This document shows positions 44,425-54,689 of a DNA stretch of 64,000 nucleotides, in pieces. The notes under the pieces were generated by a model. The model did no database searches, was not told the DNA's origin, and saw only the letters and a list, made by a program, of their open reading frames with translations. The translations under genes and the position numbers were made by a program. The stretch is from M55B112 sp040880545 (GTDB taxonomy: Bacteria > Bacteroidota > Bacteroidia > Bacteroidales > GCA-2748055): positions 21,451-85,450 of the forward strand of contig JBBDIE010000150.1 in assembly GCA_040880545.1 (NCBI GenBank), given 5' to 3'. Numbering within the stretch: position 1 is the stretch's first letter; every line of letters starts with the position of its first letter.

Positions 44425-46509
44425 ATGAAATATATGGATAATTATGGACATCCCAAGGATGATTCATTGGATAAAAAAAATAAGGAAAATTTAGAGCGGT
44501 CTGGTGCTGCTGAAAAGAAGAACAATGAAGAACAAACTGATCCGGTCGTACCGGAAGGGGAAAATAGTGTGGCGCCGAAAAAGAAAGCTCCTGGTAAAGT
44601 AAAGAAGGAGACACCTGACAAGGAAGATAAAAAGACAGACGAAACTAAACAAGAGAGCGCAAAACCAGACAAGGAAACTAATTTTGATAATACAGAAGAT
44701 CTGGCTGATGAAAACCAGGAAGATGTTATATCAAAAAAGAAGATAAAGAAGACTGAAAAGATTGAAACGGAAGAGGATAAGATAAATTATGAATTACTCA
44801 GCAAGGAGGATCTGGTAAAAGTATTCGGGCAACTTTTAAATGATAAAACATTTAAGGAGTTGCGGTCAGAGGTCGACGAGATACAGGATGTGTATTCCAG
44901 TAAGCTGGAAATTGAGTTGGCTAAAAAAAAGGAAAAATTTATAGCCGAAGGCGGTTCTGAACCTGACTTTAAACCTGTTAACGACCCTGTTGATAAAAAG
45001 ATGGAGGAACTGGTTGAAAAGTATAAATCACTTAAATCGGAGTTCAATAAGCATATCGAACAGGAGAAGGATGAAAATCTTATAGCAAAACAGGAAATCC
45101 TTGAAGAATTCAGACTCCTGATGGAGGGGCAGGAAAGTTTTGAACATACTTTCAGAAAGTTCAAGCAGCTTCAGAAGCGGTGGTTCAATGTGGGCATTAT
45201 ACCCAAGCAAAATGTTAAGGACCTCTGGAACTCCTATAATTTTTTCGTTGATAAATTCAACGATTATGTAAAAATTAATAAGGAGTTACGTGTAATGGAT
45301 CTCAAGAAGAATCTTGATCAGAAGATTCTCTTGTGTGAAAAAGCGGAATCACTGGCCCTGGAGTCGAATGTACCCCAGGCATTTAAAACACTACAGAAAT
45401 TACATGCCCAATGGAGGGAAGTGGGCCCTGTGCCCAGGGAAGATAAGGATACAATCTGGGAAAGGTTTAAAGCAGCTACTTCGGAGATTAATAAGGCACA
45501 TCAGAATCTACAGATTGAATTGAAGGATTCATTGGTTGAAAATCTTCAGCTAAAAATGAATTTGTGTGAAAAAGCAGAGGCGATAGCCATTACTGAACCG
45601 AATAAACACAATGAATGGGTTGAGAAAACCAACGAACTACTGGATATTCAAAAGGAGTGGAAAACAATTGGCTATGCCCCTAAGAAGGATAACAATCAGA
45701 TATATCAACGTTTCAGAAAGGCGTGCGACACCTTTTTTGAGAAAAAAGCCAAATTCTATGCTGCTACATTTGAATACCAGAAGGAAAACCTGGAGCAGAA
45801 AAAAGAGATCATTGCCGCTGCAGAAGAACTAAAAGATAATACCGACTGGAAAAGCACCACCGATAAGCTGATTGAATTACAGAAACGATGGAAGGAGGTA
45901 GGCCCCATTCCAAGAAAGGAATCGGATAAATTATGGAAAAAATTCAGAGCTGAATGCGATCACTTTTTTAATAAGAAATCAGAGTTCTTCAGTGGTAAAA
46001 ATGAATCATATGAAGAGAACCTCAAAGCAAAAGAGGATCTGATTGCGGAAATGAAAGAATTTGAGCATGGAGGAAATCCACGCGAAATAAGGAAGGCGTT
46101 GGAAGAGTACCAGTTAAGATACAACGAAATTGGTTTTGTACCTGTGGAGTCAAAAGATATTGTCAGAGACAATTTCAGAGATGCGATGAACGCTGTCATC
46201 GAAAAATCGGTGGGAGATGAGAATGAAAAATCATTGATACGTTACAGAATCAGGATCGCATCCATCCTGAGCAATCCCAGGGCGAATAATAAGCTTAATT
46301 TTGAAAGAGATAAACTGATCAATAAACTACAGCAACTCAGGAATGATATAGGCGTTTGGGAGAATAACATAGGGTTTTTCAAACAGACGGAGAGTGCTGA
46401 GGATACTATATCTGAATTTAGTGATAAAATAGAAGATGCAAGAAACCGGATCAACCTTCTGGAAAGGAAAATAAAGATCATTGATGAGTCAGAAGATGGT
46501 GTGGAATAA
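44425..46509 (+). CDS. DUF349 repeat protein
   Basis: 694 residues. The first 115 or so are very rich in Lys and Glu and probably disordered. A coiled-coil-prone region follows, then five DUF349 repeats, each with a core like LQKRWKEVGPIPRKESDKLWKKFRAECDHFF: starts near FKQLQKRWFNVGIIP, LQKLHAQWREVGPVP, LLDIQKEWKTIGYAP, LIELQKRWKEVGPIP and LEEYQLRYNEIGFVP. The end is again coiled coil (RNRINLLERKIKIIDES). There is no signal peptide. Bacteroidota typically carry one such protein. The biochemical role is unknown. Confidence 0.85.
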   Translation: MKYMDNYGHPKDDSLDKKNKENLERSGAAEKKNNEEQTDPVVPEGENSVAPKKKAPGKVKKETPDKEDKKTDETKQESAKPDKETNFDNTEDLADENQEDVISKKKIKKTEKIETEEDKINYELLSKEDLVKVFGQLLNDKTFKELRSEVDEIQDVYSSKLEIELAKKKEKFIAEGGSEPDFKPVNDPVDKKMEELVEKYKSLKSEFNKHIEQEKDENLIAKQEILEEFRLLMEGQESFEHTFRKFKQLQKRWFNVGIIPKQNVKDLWNSYNFFVDKFNDYVKINKELRVMDLKKNLDQKILLCEKAESLALESNVPQAFKTLQKLHAQWREVGPVPREDKDTIWERFKAATSEINKAHQNLQIELKDSLVENLQLKMNLCEKAEAIAITEPNKHNEWVEKTNELLDIQKEWKTIGYAPKKDNNQIYQRFRKACDTFFEKKAKFYAATFEYQKENLEQKKEIIAAAEELKDNTDWKSTTDKLIELQKRWKEVGPIPRKESDKLWKKFRAECDHFFNKKSEFFSGKNESYEENLKAKEDLIAEMKEFEHGGNPREIRKALEEYQLRYNEIGFVPVESKDIVRDNFRDAMNAVIEKSVGDENEKSLIRYRIRIASILSNPRANNKLNFERDKLINKLQQLRNDIGVWENNIGFFKQTESAEDTISEFSDKIEDARNRINLLERKIKIIDESEDGVE

Positions 46510-46586
46510 AAATTCTTTTAAACTATTCGTTACTTCTGTTTTAGATTATTTATTACTTTGCGCTTTAATCAATAGCTTCTATTAAA

Positions 46587-48203
46587 TTGACCAGGACAAA
46601 GTATGTTTTCGTAACAGGGGGAGTAACCTCTTCACTGGGTAAAGGTATTATTTCGGCTTCATTGGGCCGTTTATTGCAAGCCAGAGGATTTTCTGTCACT
46701 ATACAGAAACTGGATCCGTATATCAATGTGGATCCGGGTACATTGAATCCGTATGAACATGGTGAGTGTTATGTGACGGACGATGGTGCGGAGACAGATC
46801 TTGATCTGGGGCATTATGAACGATTCCTTGATATTCAGACATCACAGGCAAACAATGTTACTACAGGCAGGATCTATCAATCGGTGATCAACAAAGAGCG
46901 CAGAGGTGACTACCTGGGTAAAACTGTGCAGGTGATTCCTCATATTACAGATGAGATAAAAAGAAGAATTACACTGTTGGGGAAGACCGGTAAATACGAT
47001 ATCATCATTACAGAGATTGGTGGTACTGTGGGTGACATAGAATCACTACCCTATATAGAATCAGTCAGGCAACTTCGCTGGGATCTGGGATATAACAATA
47101 CTGCAATAATTCATCTTACCCTGGTCCCTTTCCTGAATGCCTCCGGTGAATTAAAAACCAAGCCTACGCAACATTCAGTAAAAGTTTTGCTGGAAAACGG
47201 TATACAACCGGATGTGCTGGTACTCAGAACCGAACATCAACTTACAAAGGAGATCCGGAAAAAAGTGGCTCTGTTCTGTAATGTGAACCTGGAATCTGTA
47301 ATTCAGTCCATTGATGTTTCCACCATTTACGAGGTACCCTTACTGATGCAGGAGGAGAATCTGGATAAAACGATCCTTGCCAGGTTGGCTATGGAGTCGA
47401 GGGAAAATGTCGATCTGAGGGCATGGAGGAATTTTGTAAAAAAACTTAAGCTTGCAAAAAAAGAGGTTAACATTGCCCTTGTGGGTAAATATGTTGAACT
47501 TTACGATTCATACAAATCGATACTCGAATCCTTAACACATGCCGGTGCATTGAATGATGCCAGGGTAAATGTAACCTGTATTCATTCAGAAATGATTTCA
47601 CCTGAAACCATAAGTGGTGATCTTTCGGGTTATGACGGTATTTTGGTTGCTCCTGGTTTTGGTGACCGCGGTATCGACGGAAAGATATTTGCGGTGCAAT
47701 ATGCTCGTGAAAACAAAATTCCGTTTTTTGGAATCTGCCTTGGGTTACAATGTGCAGTTATTGAATTTGCAAGAAATGTACTCGGTTATAAGGATGCACA
47801 CTCAACAGAGATGACCAATATCACCACCCACCCTGTCATTGATTTGATGGAAGAGCAAAAGGGGGTTACTGAAAAGGGAGGAACAATGAGACTTGGAGGC
47901 TATGCTTGTGAACTAGTTGCAAACTCAAAGGTTTCAGGCATTTATAACAAGAAACTGATCAGGGAAAGACACCGGCATCGTTATGAATTTAATAATGATT
48001 TTCTGGATGAATTTGAAAGCCATGGAATGAAGGCTGCAGGTATTAATCCTGAAAGCAACCTGGTAGAAATAATGGAACAACCCGCTCATCCCTGGTTCGT
48101 TGGGACACAGTTCCATCCGGAATACAGCAGTACTGTGCTGAATCCGCATCCCCTGTTTGTAAGTTTTGTCAAAGCGGCGCTTAATCATACCTCTAAAAAT
48201 TGA
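46587..48203 (+). CDS. pyrG: CTP synthase
   Basis: 538 residues, full length. The amidoligase domain begins KYVFVTGGVTSSLGKGIISASLG and contains QKLDPYINVDPGTLNPYEHGE. The glutaminase domain has the nucleophile in FFGICLGLQCAVIEFAR and the His/Glu pair in GTQFHPEYSS. It converts UTP and glutamine to CTP. The start is a TTG at 46587: the residues after it align with the family N terminus, no in-frame ATG precedes it, and a stop lies at 46566. A likely -7 element ends in ACTTTG at 46555-46560. Confidence 0.97.
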   Translation: MTRTKYVFVTGGVTSSLGKGIISASLGRLLQARGFSVTIQKLDPYINVDPGTLNPYEHGECYVTDDGAETDLDLGHYERFLDIQTSQANNVTTGRIYQSVINKERRGDYLGKTVQVIPHITDEIKRRITLLGKTGKYDIIITEIGGTVGDIESLPYIESVRQLRWDLGYNNTAIIHLTLVPFLNASGELKTKPTQHSVKVLLENGIQPDVLVLRTEHQLTKEIRKKVALFCNVNLESVIQSIDVSTIYEVPLLMQEENLDKTILARLAMESRENVDLRAWRNFVKKLKLAKKEVNIALVGKYVELYDSYKSILESLTHAGALNDARVNVTCIHSEMISPETISGDLSGYDGILVAPGFGDRGIDGKIFAVQYARENKIPFFGICLGLQCAVIEFARNVLGYKDAHSTEMTNITTHPVIDLMEEQKGVTEKGGTMRLGGYACELVANSKVSGIYNKKLIRERHRHRYEFNNDFLDEFESHGMKAAGINPESNLVEIMEQPAHPWFVGTQFHPEYSSTVLNPHPLFVSFVKAALNHTSKN

Positions 48204-48307
48204 TTATCATTTTACAATTCACAGGAATTTGGCCGGGTTTTGGAATAAATTCCCGGATAATTCAGCTAAAACATTACTTTTGTGGCTGCTAAACAAATGA
48301 TTTTATA

Positions 48308-50170
48308 ATGGACAGAAATTCAATCGTTGGTATTGTTCTTATCGGCGTAATACTCATAGGGTACAGTCTAATAACCAAACCTGCTCGTGAAGCGCAGATG
48401 GAATCGATTCGTCGAAATGACTCCATTGCCCAGGTAGAAAGGGCTAGGCAACAAGTTTTACAGGAATCCCAACCCCAAACCACACAGGCTGCTGCCGACA
48501 TTAACCAGGATTCCATTGTCCATAAACAGATGGAAAGGGATTATGGTGTTTTCATAGATGCTCTGGAAGGCCAGGATGAATATTACACCCTGGAGAATAA
48601 ACTGGTAAAGCTTAAGCTGGCTACCAAAGGTGGCAGGCCCTATAGTGCCACACTTAAAAAATATTTCACCTATGATTCACTACCAGTGGTACTGTTCGAT
48701 GGAGATTCCTCAAAATTCGATCTTCAGTTCTTTGCAGACAACAGGCGCATAAATACCCGTGACCTCTATTTTGTACCTCAGACATCAGCTAAAAACCTTG
48801 ATGCTTCGGAGTCAGATAAAAGCATTACTATGCGTCTGGATGTTTCAGATGGAGCCTTTATAGAATATACATATACACTGCACCCCAGGAAGTATATGAT
48901 CGATTTCGATATTCGCCTGGTAGGTATGGAGAAATTCCGTACAGACAATATGACTTACCTCTATGAGATATATTTCCCGTCAACGGAAAAGGGTTTTCAG
49001 AATGAAAATAACTACACTTCGTTGTACTACCGATATAAAGAAGGAGATATTGAAAAGTTCAATATGCGCTCAAAAAAGACGATCCAGGAGGAGTCGGCAC
49101 CTACTCAACTTGAATGGATCGCCTATAAGCATCAGTTTTTCTCGGCGGTAATCATTGCACAGGATAACTTTTCCAGTGCATATATGATGAATGAAAGATT
49201 CGAGAATCCGGGTAAGTATATCCGCCATTTTTCAAGTGAGATCGATTTACCCTATGAAAGAGTCAGGGATCAGACCATGGCGATGAACTTCTATTTTGGC
49301 CCCAACCATTATAACACCCTGAAACAATATGAAGAGTTGCAACTCAAGAACCTGGTTACCGTTGGAGGTTCAGTTATCAGGTGGCTCAACGAATTTGTTA
49401 TTATTCCTATTTTCAACTGGCTGAACAGGTCCATATCCAATTATGGTATTATCATTCTGCTCTTAACGTTAATCCTGAAAATGGCCCTCTTCCCACTTAC
49501 CTACAAGTCGTACAAGTCACAGGCTGTTATGCGGGTATTGAAACCCCAGGTGGATGAGATCAACGATAAGTTTCCGAAGAAGGAAGATGCAATGAAAAAG
49601 CAGCAGGCCACCATGGCTCTGTACAAGAAAGCAGGAGCAAACCCACTGGGAGGATGTCTGCCCATGCTGCTTCAGATGCCCATCTTGTATGCCATGTTCC
49701 GGTTCTTCCCTGCTTCCATTGAACTTCGGGGGGAGAGTTTCCTTTGGGCCGATGACCTGTCAACCTATGACAGTATCCTGGACCTGCCATTCACTATTCC
49801 CATGTATGGTGATCATGTCAGTCTGTTTACCTTGCTGATGACTATTACAACGGTCCTTAGCATGAAGTTTAATAATCAGATGTCAACCAGCAGTGCTATG
49901 CCGGGAATGAAGACCATGATGTATATCATGCCGGTTATGTTCATGGTGATATTGAATAATTTCTCTGCCGCACTAACCTATTATTATTTCCTTGCCAACG
50001 TTATCACACTTGGCCAAAACTTTATCTTCAAGCAGTTTACCGATGAAGAGGCCATCCTTAGAAAGATTAATGCACGTAAGGCGAAACCCAGAAAGAAGTC
50101 GAACTGGCAGGCCAGGCTGGAAGAGATGACCAAACAGCAACAGCAAAAACAGAAAGGCAAGAAGAGATAG
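48308..50170 (+). CDS. yidC: Membrane protein insertase YidC
   Basis: 620 residues. An N-terminal membrane anchor (about 5-22) is followed by a large periplasmic beta domain (about 70-340) and the conserved insertase core from about 375 (NWLNRSISNYGIIILLLTLILKMALFPLTYKSYKSQAVM). NPLGGCLPMLLQMPILYAMFRFF and later membrane segments complete it. The C terminus is a basic, Lys- and Gln-rich tail that could contact ribosomes. A TACTTTTG box at 48275-48282 fits the Bacteroidota -7 consensus. The gene follows pyrG by 104 bp. Confidence 0.96.
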   Translation: MDRNSIVGIVLIGVILIGYSLITKPAREAQMESIRRNDSIAQVERARQQVLQESQPQTTQAAADINQDSIVHKQMERDYGVFIDALEGQDEYYTLENKLVKLKLATKGGRPYSATLKKYFTYDSLPVVLFDGDSSKFDLQFFADNRRINTRDLYFVPQTSAKNLDASESDKSITMRLDVSDGAFIEYTYTLHPRKYMIDFDIRLVGMEKFRTDNMTYLYEIYFPSTEKGFQNENNYTSLYYRYKEGDIEKFNMRSKKTIQEESAPTQLEWIAYKHQFFSAVIIAQDNFSSAYMMNERFENPGKYIRHFSSEIDLPYERVRDQTMAMNFYFGPNHYNTLKQYEELQLKNLVTVGGSVIRWLNEFVIIPIFNWLNRSISNYGIIILLLTLILKMALFPLTYKSYKSQAVMRVLKPQVDEINDKFPKKEDAMKKQQATMALYKKAGANPLGGCLPMLLQMPILYAMFRFFPASIELRGESFLWADDLSTYDSILDLPFTIPMYGDHVSLFTLLMTITTVLSMKFNNQMSTSSAMPGMKTMMYIMPVMFMVILNNFSAALTYYYFLANVITLGQNFIFKQFTDEEAILRKINARKAKPRKKSNWQARLEEMTKQQQQKQKGKKR

Positions 50171-50183
50171 TAGATTAGTTGGG

Positions 50184-50669
50184 TTATACACCCTTCAATT
50201 CAGCCATCTTGATGGCCGTATAGGCGGCTTCATCGCCTTTATTTCCATGTTTACCACCCGCACGGTCAAGCGCTTGCTGCTGATTCTGGGTGGTTAATAC
50301 ACCAAAGATAAAGGGAATATCATATTCCAGGTTCAGTTCAGCGATACCATGGGTAACGCCCTGGCAAATAAAGTCGAAGTGCCGGGTCTCTCCCTGGATT
50401 ACACAACCCAGCACTATAACTGCGTCGATCGCATGTTTCTCAGCAATAAGCCTTGCACCATAAGTGAGCTCAAAACTACCGGGAACCGGCATGACAAAGA
50501 TATTTTTTTCTGGACATCCATGTTTTTTGAGTGTATGTATAGCTCCTTCTGTCAGGGCAGCTGTCACCTCTTCGTTCCATTCCGAAACGACAATGCCAAA
50601 TTTCAGTCCGGAAGCATCAGGAACCTTGCTGGGATCATAAGAGGATAAATTCTTTAAACTGGTTGCCAT
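50184..50669 (-). CDS. ribH: 6,7-dimethyl-8-ribityllumazine synthase
   Basis: 161 residues. FGIVVSEWNEEVTAALTEGAI, VPGSFELTYGARLIAE, VIVLGCVIQGETRHFDFIC and PFIFGVLTTQNQQQALDRAGGKHGNKG are the family motifs of the penultimate riboflavin-synthesis enzyme, which forms icosahedral assemblies. It converges on yidC with 13 bp between the stops. The TPR gene upstream is separated from it by a strong terminator, so ribH probably has its own promoter. Confidence 0.96.
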   Translation of the reverse strand: MATSLKNLSSYDPSKVPDASGLKFGIVVSEWNEEVTAALTEGAIHTLKKHGCPEKNIFVMPVPGSFELTYGARLIAEKHAIDAVIVLGCVIQGETRHFDFICQGVTHGIAELNLEYDIPFIFGVLTTQNQQQALDRAGGKHGNKGDEAAYTAIKMAELKGV

Positions 50670-50695
50670 GATATGATATTTAATTGTGGTTTACT

Positions 50696-50729
50696 GAAAA
50701 AAAAAGTATCAGCAACCTTGCTGATACTT
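50696..50729 (-). terminator. Rho-independent terminator after the TPR gene
   Basis: A perfect 10-bp stem, AAGTATCAGC paired with GCTGATACTT (50704-50713 and 50720-50729), has a 6-base loop. On the minus strand it is followed by a run of about nine Ts. It terminates transcripts of the TPR gene at 50753 before ribH. Confidence 0.88.
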
Positions 50730-50752
50730 AAATTCATTAATTCGAAGTTTCC

Positions 50753-51451
50753 TTAAGATGTGGCAAGGGTAGCTTCAACCCTGCCAATGTATTTTTTCAT
50801 CTCTCTGCCTTCGGATGACTCGGGGTATTGACGGTTAATCTGTTTATAGATACTCAATGCCTTTTCCGGTTTCCCGATCTCCTCATAAACAATGCCTGCC
50901 TTTTTAAGTATAATAGGGGAAGAGAAATTATTCTCGTACTTTTTAGCCGCTCTGACATAGATATTCGCTGCTTTTTCAAATTCGCCAAGGTCACTGTAAA
51001 TGTCACCAAGCGCACTTTGTGCCGCGGCGCCCACCATTAAGTCACGGGTTCTGAATTTTGATAGCAACTCAGCGGCAGATTCCAGATCCCCCAGCTCTTT
51101 ATAACAGATGCCTGCGTAATATCTGGCCAGCTTTGCTGGTTTGGTGATTGAATAATCTTCCATCACCGCCAGAAACCCGGGATAGGTGCCATAACCATTC
51201 AACGCGAGATTGAATGAATCTCTTTCGAAAAAACGTTCTGCCATATACATACTGGCAGCAGCTTCAGCATTTTTAGGCTTAAGTATATAACGGTTTCCTG
51301 CTATAACCAATAATACCAATGCAAGAATTCCCAACAGTATATTCGTCAGAAGTTTCTGATTGTCTTCAATAAATATTTCAGTCCTTGTTAATGCTGATTC
51401 GATATTACCAAGATTCTTATCTGCTTGAACCTCTTTTTGTTTCCTGGCCAT
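50753..51451 (-). CDS. Membrane-anchored TPR protein
   Basis: About 232 residues from the ATG at 51451 (MARKQKEVQADKNLG). Upstream in-frame ATGs at 51484 and 51568 are possible but add only basic, non-conserved sequence. One membrane helix (about 36-55, LTNILLGILALVLLVIAG) leaves the C-terminal TPR repeats outside the cytoplasm: AQSALGDIYSDLGEFEKAANIY and LKKAGIVYEEIGKPEKALSIY. The layout resembles YfgM/UPF0070 proteins, which act in envelope-protein folding. The order ribH-TPR-recF is common in Bacteroidota. No specific partner can be read from the sequence. Confidence 0.82.
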   Translation of the reverse strand: MARKQKEVQADKNLGNIESALTRTEIFIEDNQKLLTNILLGILALVLLVIAGNRYILKPKNAEAAASMYMAERFFERDSFNLALNGYGTYPGFLAVMEDYSITKPAKLARYYAGICYKELGDLESAAELLSKFRTRDLMVGAAAQSALGDIYSDLGEFEKAANIYVRAAKKYENNFSSPIILKKAGIVYEEIGKPEKALSIYKQINRQYPESSEGREMKKYIGRVEATLATS

Positions 51452-51606
51452 GTTTTGTTGAAATTTTACATTTTTTTTAACCATCGCAAATGTAATGGTT
51501 TTTCCCAAATTTGCTTGCAAAGTTTTGAAAAAGATGTGGGATATTCTGCCCCGTGTATGTTTTTTCATCCAATATGCCGTACATTTGCTGAACTACAGAA
51601 CAGATT

Positions 51607-52710
51607 ATGTTTTTAACTTCATTATCGGTAGTCAATTTTAAGAATTATGACCAGGCAGATCTTGCGCTAAGCCCCAGGATCAATTGTTTCGTGGGTGAAA
51701 ATGGTGTTGGGAAAACCAACCTGCTTGATGCAATCCACTACCTTGCGTTGTGTAAAAGCAATTTAAATCCTGTAGATACTCAGAACATAAGGTATGAAAC
51801 AGATTTTGCAGTCATCCAGGGTGTATTCAACCGCATGGAGAAGGAAGAGACCATCTATTGCAGTATTCGGAGAAATAAAAAGAAACAATTTAAAAGGAAC
51901 AGAAAAGATTACGGTAGATTGGCCGAGCACATAGGTCTGATTCCCCTGGTAATGATCTCTCCGGCAGATTATATTCTGATTCAGGGCGGTAGTGAAGAAC
52001 GAAGAAAACTGATGAATGGTGTGATCGCTCAGTACGACAGAACCTATCTTGAAAACGTGATCTCATACAACAGGATTCTGTCTCAGCGTAATAAATTACT
52101 TAAGGAGCGTTTTCAAAATGGAGGAAATGATGACCTCCTTGAAGTTTTGAGTTCTCAACTGGTGCAGTACGGAGTACCGGTTTTCAATGCTCGTAAGGAA
52201 TTCGTTGAAAAATTAAACCCTGTATTTCAGCGTTTCTATCAACATGTTTCAGGCAATAAGGAGAAGGTTACACTTACCTACTATTCTCAACTACTGGAAC
52301 AGGATTTTGAAAAAGCGCTGACTGAATCACGCCAGAAGGACCAGATTGTGCAGTATACTACGGCTGGTATTCATAAAGATGATATATCCATGGAACTGGA
52401 AGGATACCCGCTTAAAAAAAGCGGATCACAGGGACAACAGAAAACCTACCTGGTGGCACTGAAACTGGCTGAATTCGAATTTATGCAGGAGACCATGAAT
52501 AATACCCCGATCCTGCTGCTCGATGATGTATTTGATAAGTTTGATGCTTTCCGTGTCAAACAGATCATCAAATTAGTGGCAGATAACAATTTTGGACAAA
52601 TTTTCATTACCGATACCAATGCTTCAAGGATGATGGAAATTTTGAAAGATATTCCTGCAACACACAGGGTATTTATAATTGACAACGGGACCATAAAAAT
52701 TCAGGAGTAG
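51607..52710 (+). CDS. recF: DNA replication and repair protein RecF
   Basis: 367 residues. Walker A is GENGVGKTNLLDAIHYL. The ABC-type signature lies in KKSGSQGQQKTYLVALKLAEF, and Walker B is PILLLDDVFDKFD. RecF loads RecA at gaps with RecO and RecR. It is divergent from the TPR gene and is followed after 6 bp by the DUF721 gene. Confidence 0.96.
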   Translation: MFLTSLSVVNFKNYDQADLALSPRINCFVGENGVGKTNLLDAIHYLALCKSNLNPVDTQNIRYETDFAVIQGVFNRMEKEETIYCSIRRNKKKQFKRNRKDYGRLAEHIGLIPLVMISPADYILIQGGSEERRKLMNGVIAQYDRTYLENVISYNRILSQRNKLLKERFQNGGNDDLLEVLSSQLVQYGVPVFNARKEFVEKLNPVFQRFYQHVSGNKEKVTLTYYSQLLEQDFEKALTESRQKDQIVQYTTAGIHKDDISMELEGYPLKKSGSQGQQKTYLVALKLAEFEFMQETMNNTPILLLDDVFDKFDAFRVKQIIKLVADNNFGQIFITDTNASRMMEILKDIPATHRVFIIDNGTIKIQE

Positions 52711-52716
52711 AAAGCA

Positions 52717-53007
52717 ATGGAACGTAAGCAGGAAAAAAAGATAAGCTCTGTACTTGACGAATTTGTCAGGGCAAATAATCTTCAGAAGGGCCTGGCTGAA
52801 TACCGTATTTCAAAAAGCTGGAGCGAATTGCTGGGTAAAAATGCCGCCATGGCCACCAAATCGCTGTACATAAAAGACCGAAAATTGTTTGTACAACTTC
52901 ACTCATCTGTACTGCGGAATGAACTCTCCATGATCAAAACTGATCTGATTCGTCGTCTGAATCAGGCTGCCAAGGCTGACGTGATTGATGATATCATTCT
53001 CCGTTAA
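52717..53007 (+). CDS. DUF721 (DciA-like) protein
   Basis: 96 residues with the DUF721 core ISKSWSELLGKNAAMATKSLYIKDRKLFVQLHSSVLRNELSMIK. DciA proteins of this family load the replicative helicase DnaB in bacteria that lack DnaC. It lies directly after recF, a conserved pairing in Bacteroidota. Confidence 0.87.
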   Translation: MERKQEKKISSVLDEFVRANNLQKGLAEYRISKSWSELLGKNAAMATKSLYIKDRKLFVQLHSSVLRNELSMIKTDLIRRLNQAAKADVIDDIILR

Positions 53008-53079
53008 AGAATAATTTTGGAGAAATAGTATCATTCACAGTATGGGCAGGATGGCCCCCAGTGGCAGTATCCGCCAATT

Positions 53080-53111
53080 AAAAAGCCCGCAGAAGAATCC
53101 ACAGGCTTTTT
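53080..53111. terminator. Bidirectional terminator between the DUF721 gene and ndk
   Basis: AAAAAGCC (53080-53087) pairs with GGCTTTTT (53104-53111). The T-run on one strand and the A-run on the other allow it to serve both convergent transcripts. Confidence 0.75.
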
Positions 53112-53133
53112 GTTATACGGGTATTTCCGGTAT

Positions 53134-53553
53134 TTAAAAGCGCTCTCTCATTGAAAAGAAAAATGAAGCTTCAATGGCAGCATTTTCATCAGAATCGGAA
53201 CCATGCACAGCATTTTCCTGCATTGATTTAGCAAATAAACTTCGAATGGTTCCATGGTCTGCTTTCGCTGGATCAGTGGAACCGATAAGTTTCCTGTAAT
53301 CTTCCACAGCATTCTCTTTCTCTATAATGGCAGCCACTATGGGACCAGAACTCATGAATTGAACAAGATCGGCGTAAAAAGGCCGCTCTTTGTGTACAGC
53401 ATAAAATTGTTCAGCATCTTTTTTTGTTAACTGAAGCTTCTTCAGCGCTGTAATACGGAAACCGTTTTCACTGATCAAATGGAGTATGGGACCTATAAAC
53501 CCTTTTGACACAGCGGTTGGTTTAATCATTGTAAAAGTGAAATTTCCTGTCAT
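53134..53553 (-). CDS. ndk: Nucleoside diphosphate kinase
   Basis: 139 residues. FTFTMIKPTAVSKGFIGPILHLI begins the fold, and the phosphorylated histidine is in NAVHGSDSDENAAIE. GPIVAAIIEKENAVEDYRKLIGSTDPAKA carries the nucleotide-binding loop. The enzyme balances NTP and dNTP pools. It converges on the recF-DUF721 operon. Confidence 0.97.
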   Translation of the reverse strand: MTGNFTFTMIKPTAVSKGFIGPILHLISENGFRITALKKLQLTKKDAEQFYAVHKERPFYADLVQFMSSGPIVAAIIEKENAVEDYRKLIGSTDPAKADHGTIRSLFAKSMQENAVHGSDSDENAAIEASFFFSMRERF

Positions 53554-53675
53554 TTATCTTAGATTTAGAATTATAGAAACGGCAACAAATATAGTAGATA
53601 ATTGTTAAGCGGAATAGAATTATTTTTTACTTTTGATCTCTTATTTTAAGTTAACCTCCTAACTATTAATTACTA

Positions 53676-54689
53676 ATGCTGGATAATCAATCGATAACCA
53701 AAATAACGAAGATTATAGAGAAGAAAGATCCCGTCGTGATAATTTCACATATAAATCCTGACGGGGATGCGATAGGTTCAAGTTCAGCTTTAGCATTATA
53801 CCTGAAGAAAAAGGGGGTACCTGTTTCAGTGATCATTCCAAATAAAGTGCCGGAATTCCTTCAGTGGATGCCAGGATTTGATATGGTTAAAACCTATAAG
53901 GAGCAAAAGGAAGCGTGTAAAAAATTATTGAATGAAGCAGAAACTATCTTTCTCGTTGATTTTAATGATCCTGACCGGATAGGCAAACTAAAAGACGATC
54001 TGCTGGCAACGGATGCATTTAAAATTTTATTGGACCACCACGAAAATCCATTGGATTTTACGGATCTGATGATCAGCGAATCATGGCGGGGATCTGCGGG
54101 GGAGATGATATTCCTGTTATTGGAGGAGATAGAAGGTGGGCAGTACCTGGATAAAGAGATTGCCACCTGTTTGTATGTAGCGATAATGACAGATACGGGA
54201 AATTTCAGGTACGGTTCATCCTATTCAGAGATATTTAATATCGTGGGAAAGCTGGTGGAGGCGGGTATCGATAAAGATAAAATTTACAGCAATGTGTACG
54301 ACAGTTATTCGGTGGAGCGGATGAAACTGATGGGTTATTGTATGTCAGAAAAGTTGGTGGTCCTCAGCCGGTTTAATACTGCATACATTAGCCTTACAAG
54401 GAAAGAGCTTACCCGCTTTGGACATAAAGTAGGTGATACCGAAGGGTTTGTGAATATTCCGTTTTCAATTAAGGGCATTAGAGTAACAGCCCTTTTTATT
54501 GAGAAGAGAGATCATGTCAAGATATCATTTCGATCAAAGGGCGATTTTTCAGTAGATGCCATCGCATCAGAATATTTCAACGGGGGTGGGCATATTAACG
54601 CCGCAGGTGGAGAGTCCGGATTTTCCCTGGAGGAGACCATTGGGAAGTTTGAATCATTACTTGAAAAATACAAAGATGAACTTCGTTAA
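53676..54689 (+). CDS. DHH-family phosphoesterase (NrnA-like)
   Basis: 337 residues. The DHH domain has VIISHINPDGDAIGSSSAL, FLVDFNDPDRIG and KILLDHHENP, and AIMTDTGNFRYGSS follows. The DHHA1 end has EYFNGGGHINAAGG. NrnA-type enzymes degrade short oligoribonucleotides and 3'-phosphoadenosine 5'-phosphate. The latter would remove a by-product of PAPS-based sulfate use, although the CysH here is of the APS type. The stop overlaps the start of the next gene by 14 bp. Confidence 0.92.
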   Translation: MLDNQSITKITKIIEKKDPVVIISHINPDGDAIGSSSALALYLKKKGVPVSVIIPNKVPEFLQWMPGFDMVKTYKEQKEACKKLLNEAETIFLVDFNDPDRIGKLKDDLLATDAFKILLDHHENPLDFTDLMISESWRGSAGEMIFLLLEEIEGGQYLDKEIATCLYVAIMTDTGNFRYGSSYSEIFNIVGKLVEAGIDKDKIYSNVYDSYSVERMKLMGYCMSEKLVVLSRFNTAYISLTRKELTRFGHKVGDTEGFVNIPFSIKGIRVTALFIEKRDHVKISFRSKGDFSVDAIASEYFNGGGHINAAGGESGFSLEETIGKFESLLEKYKDELR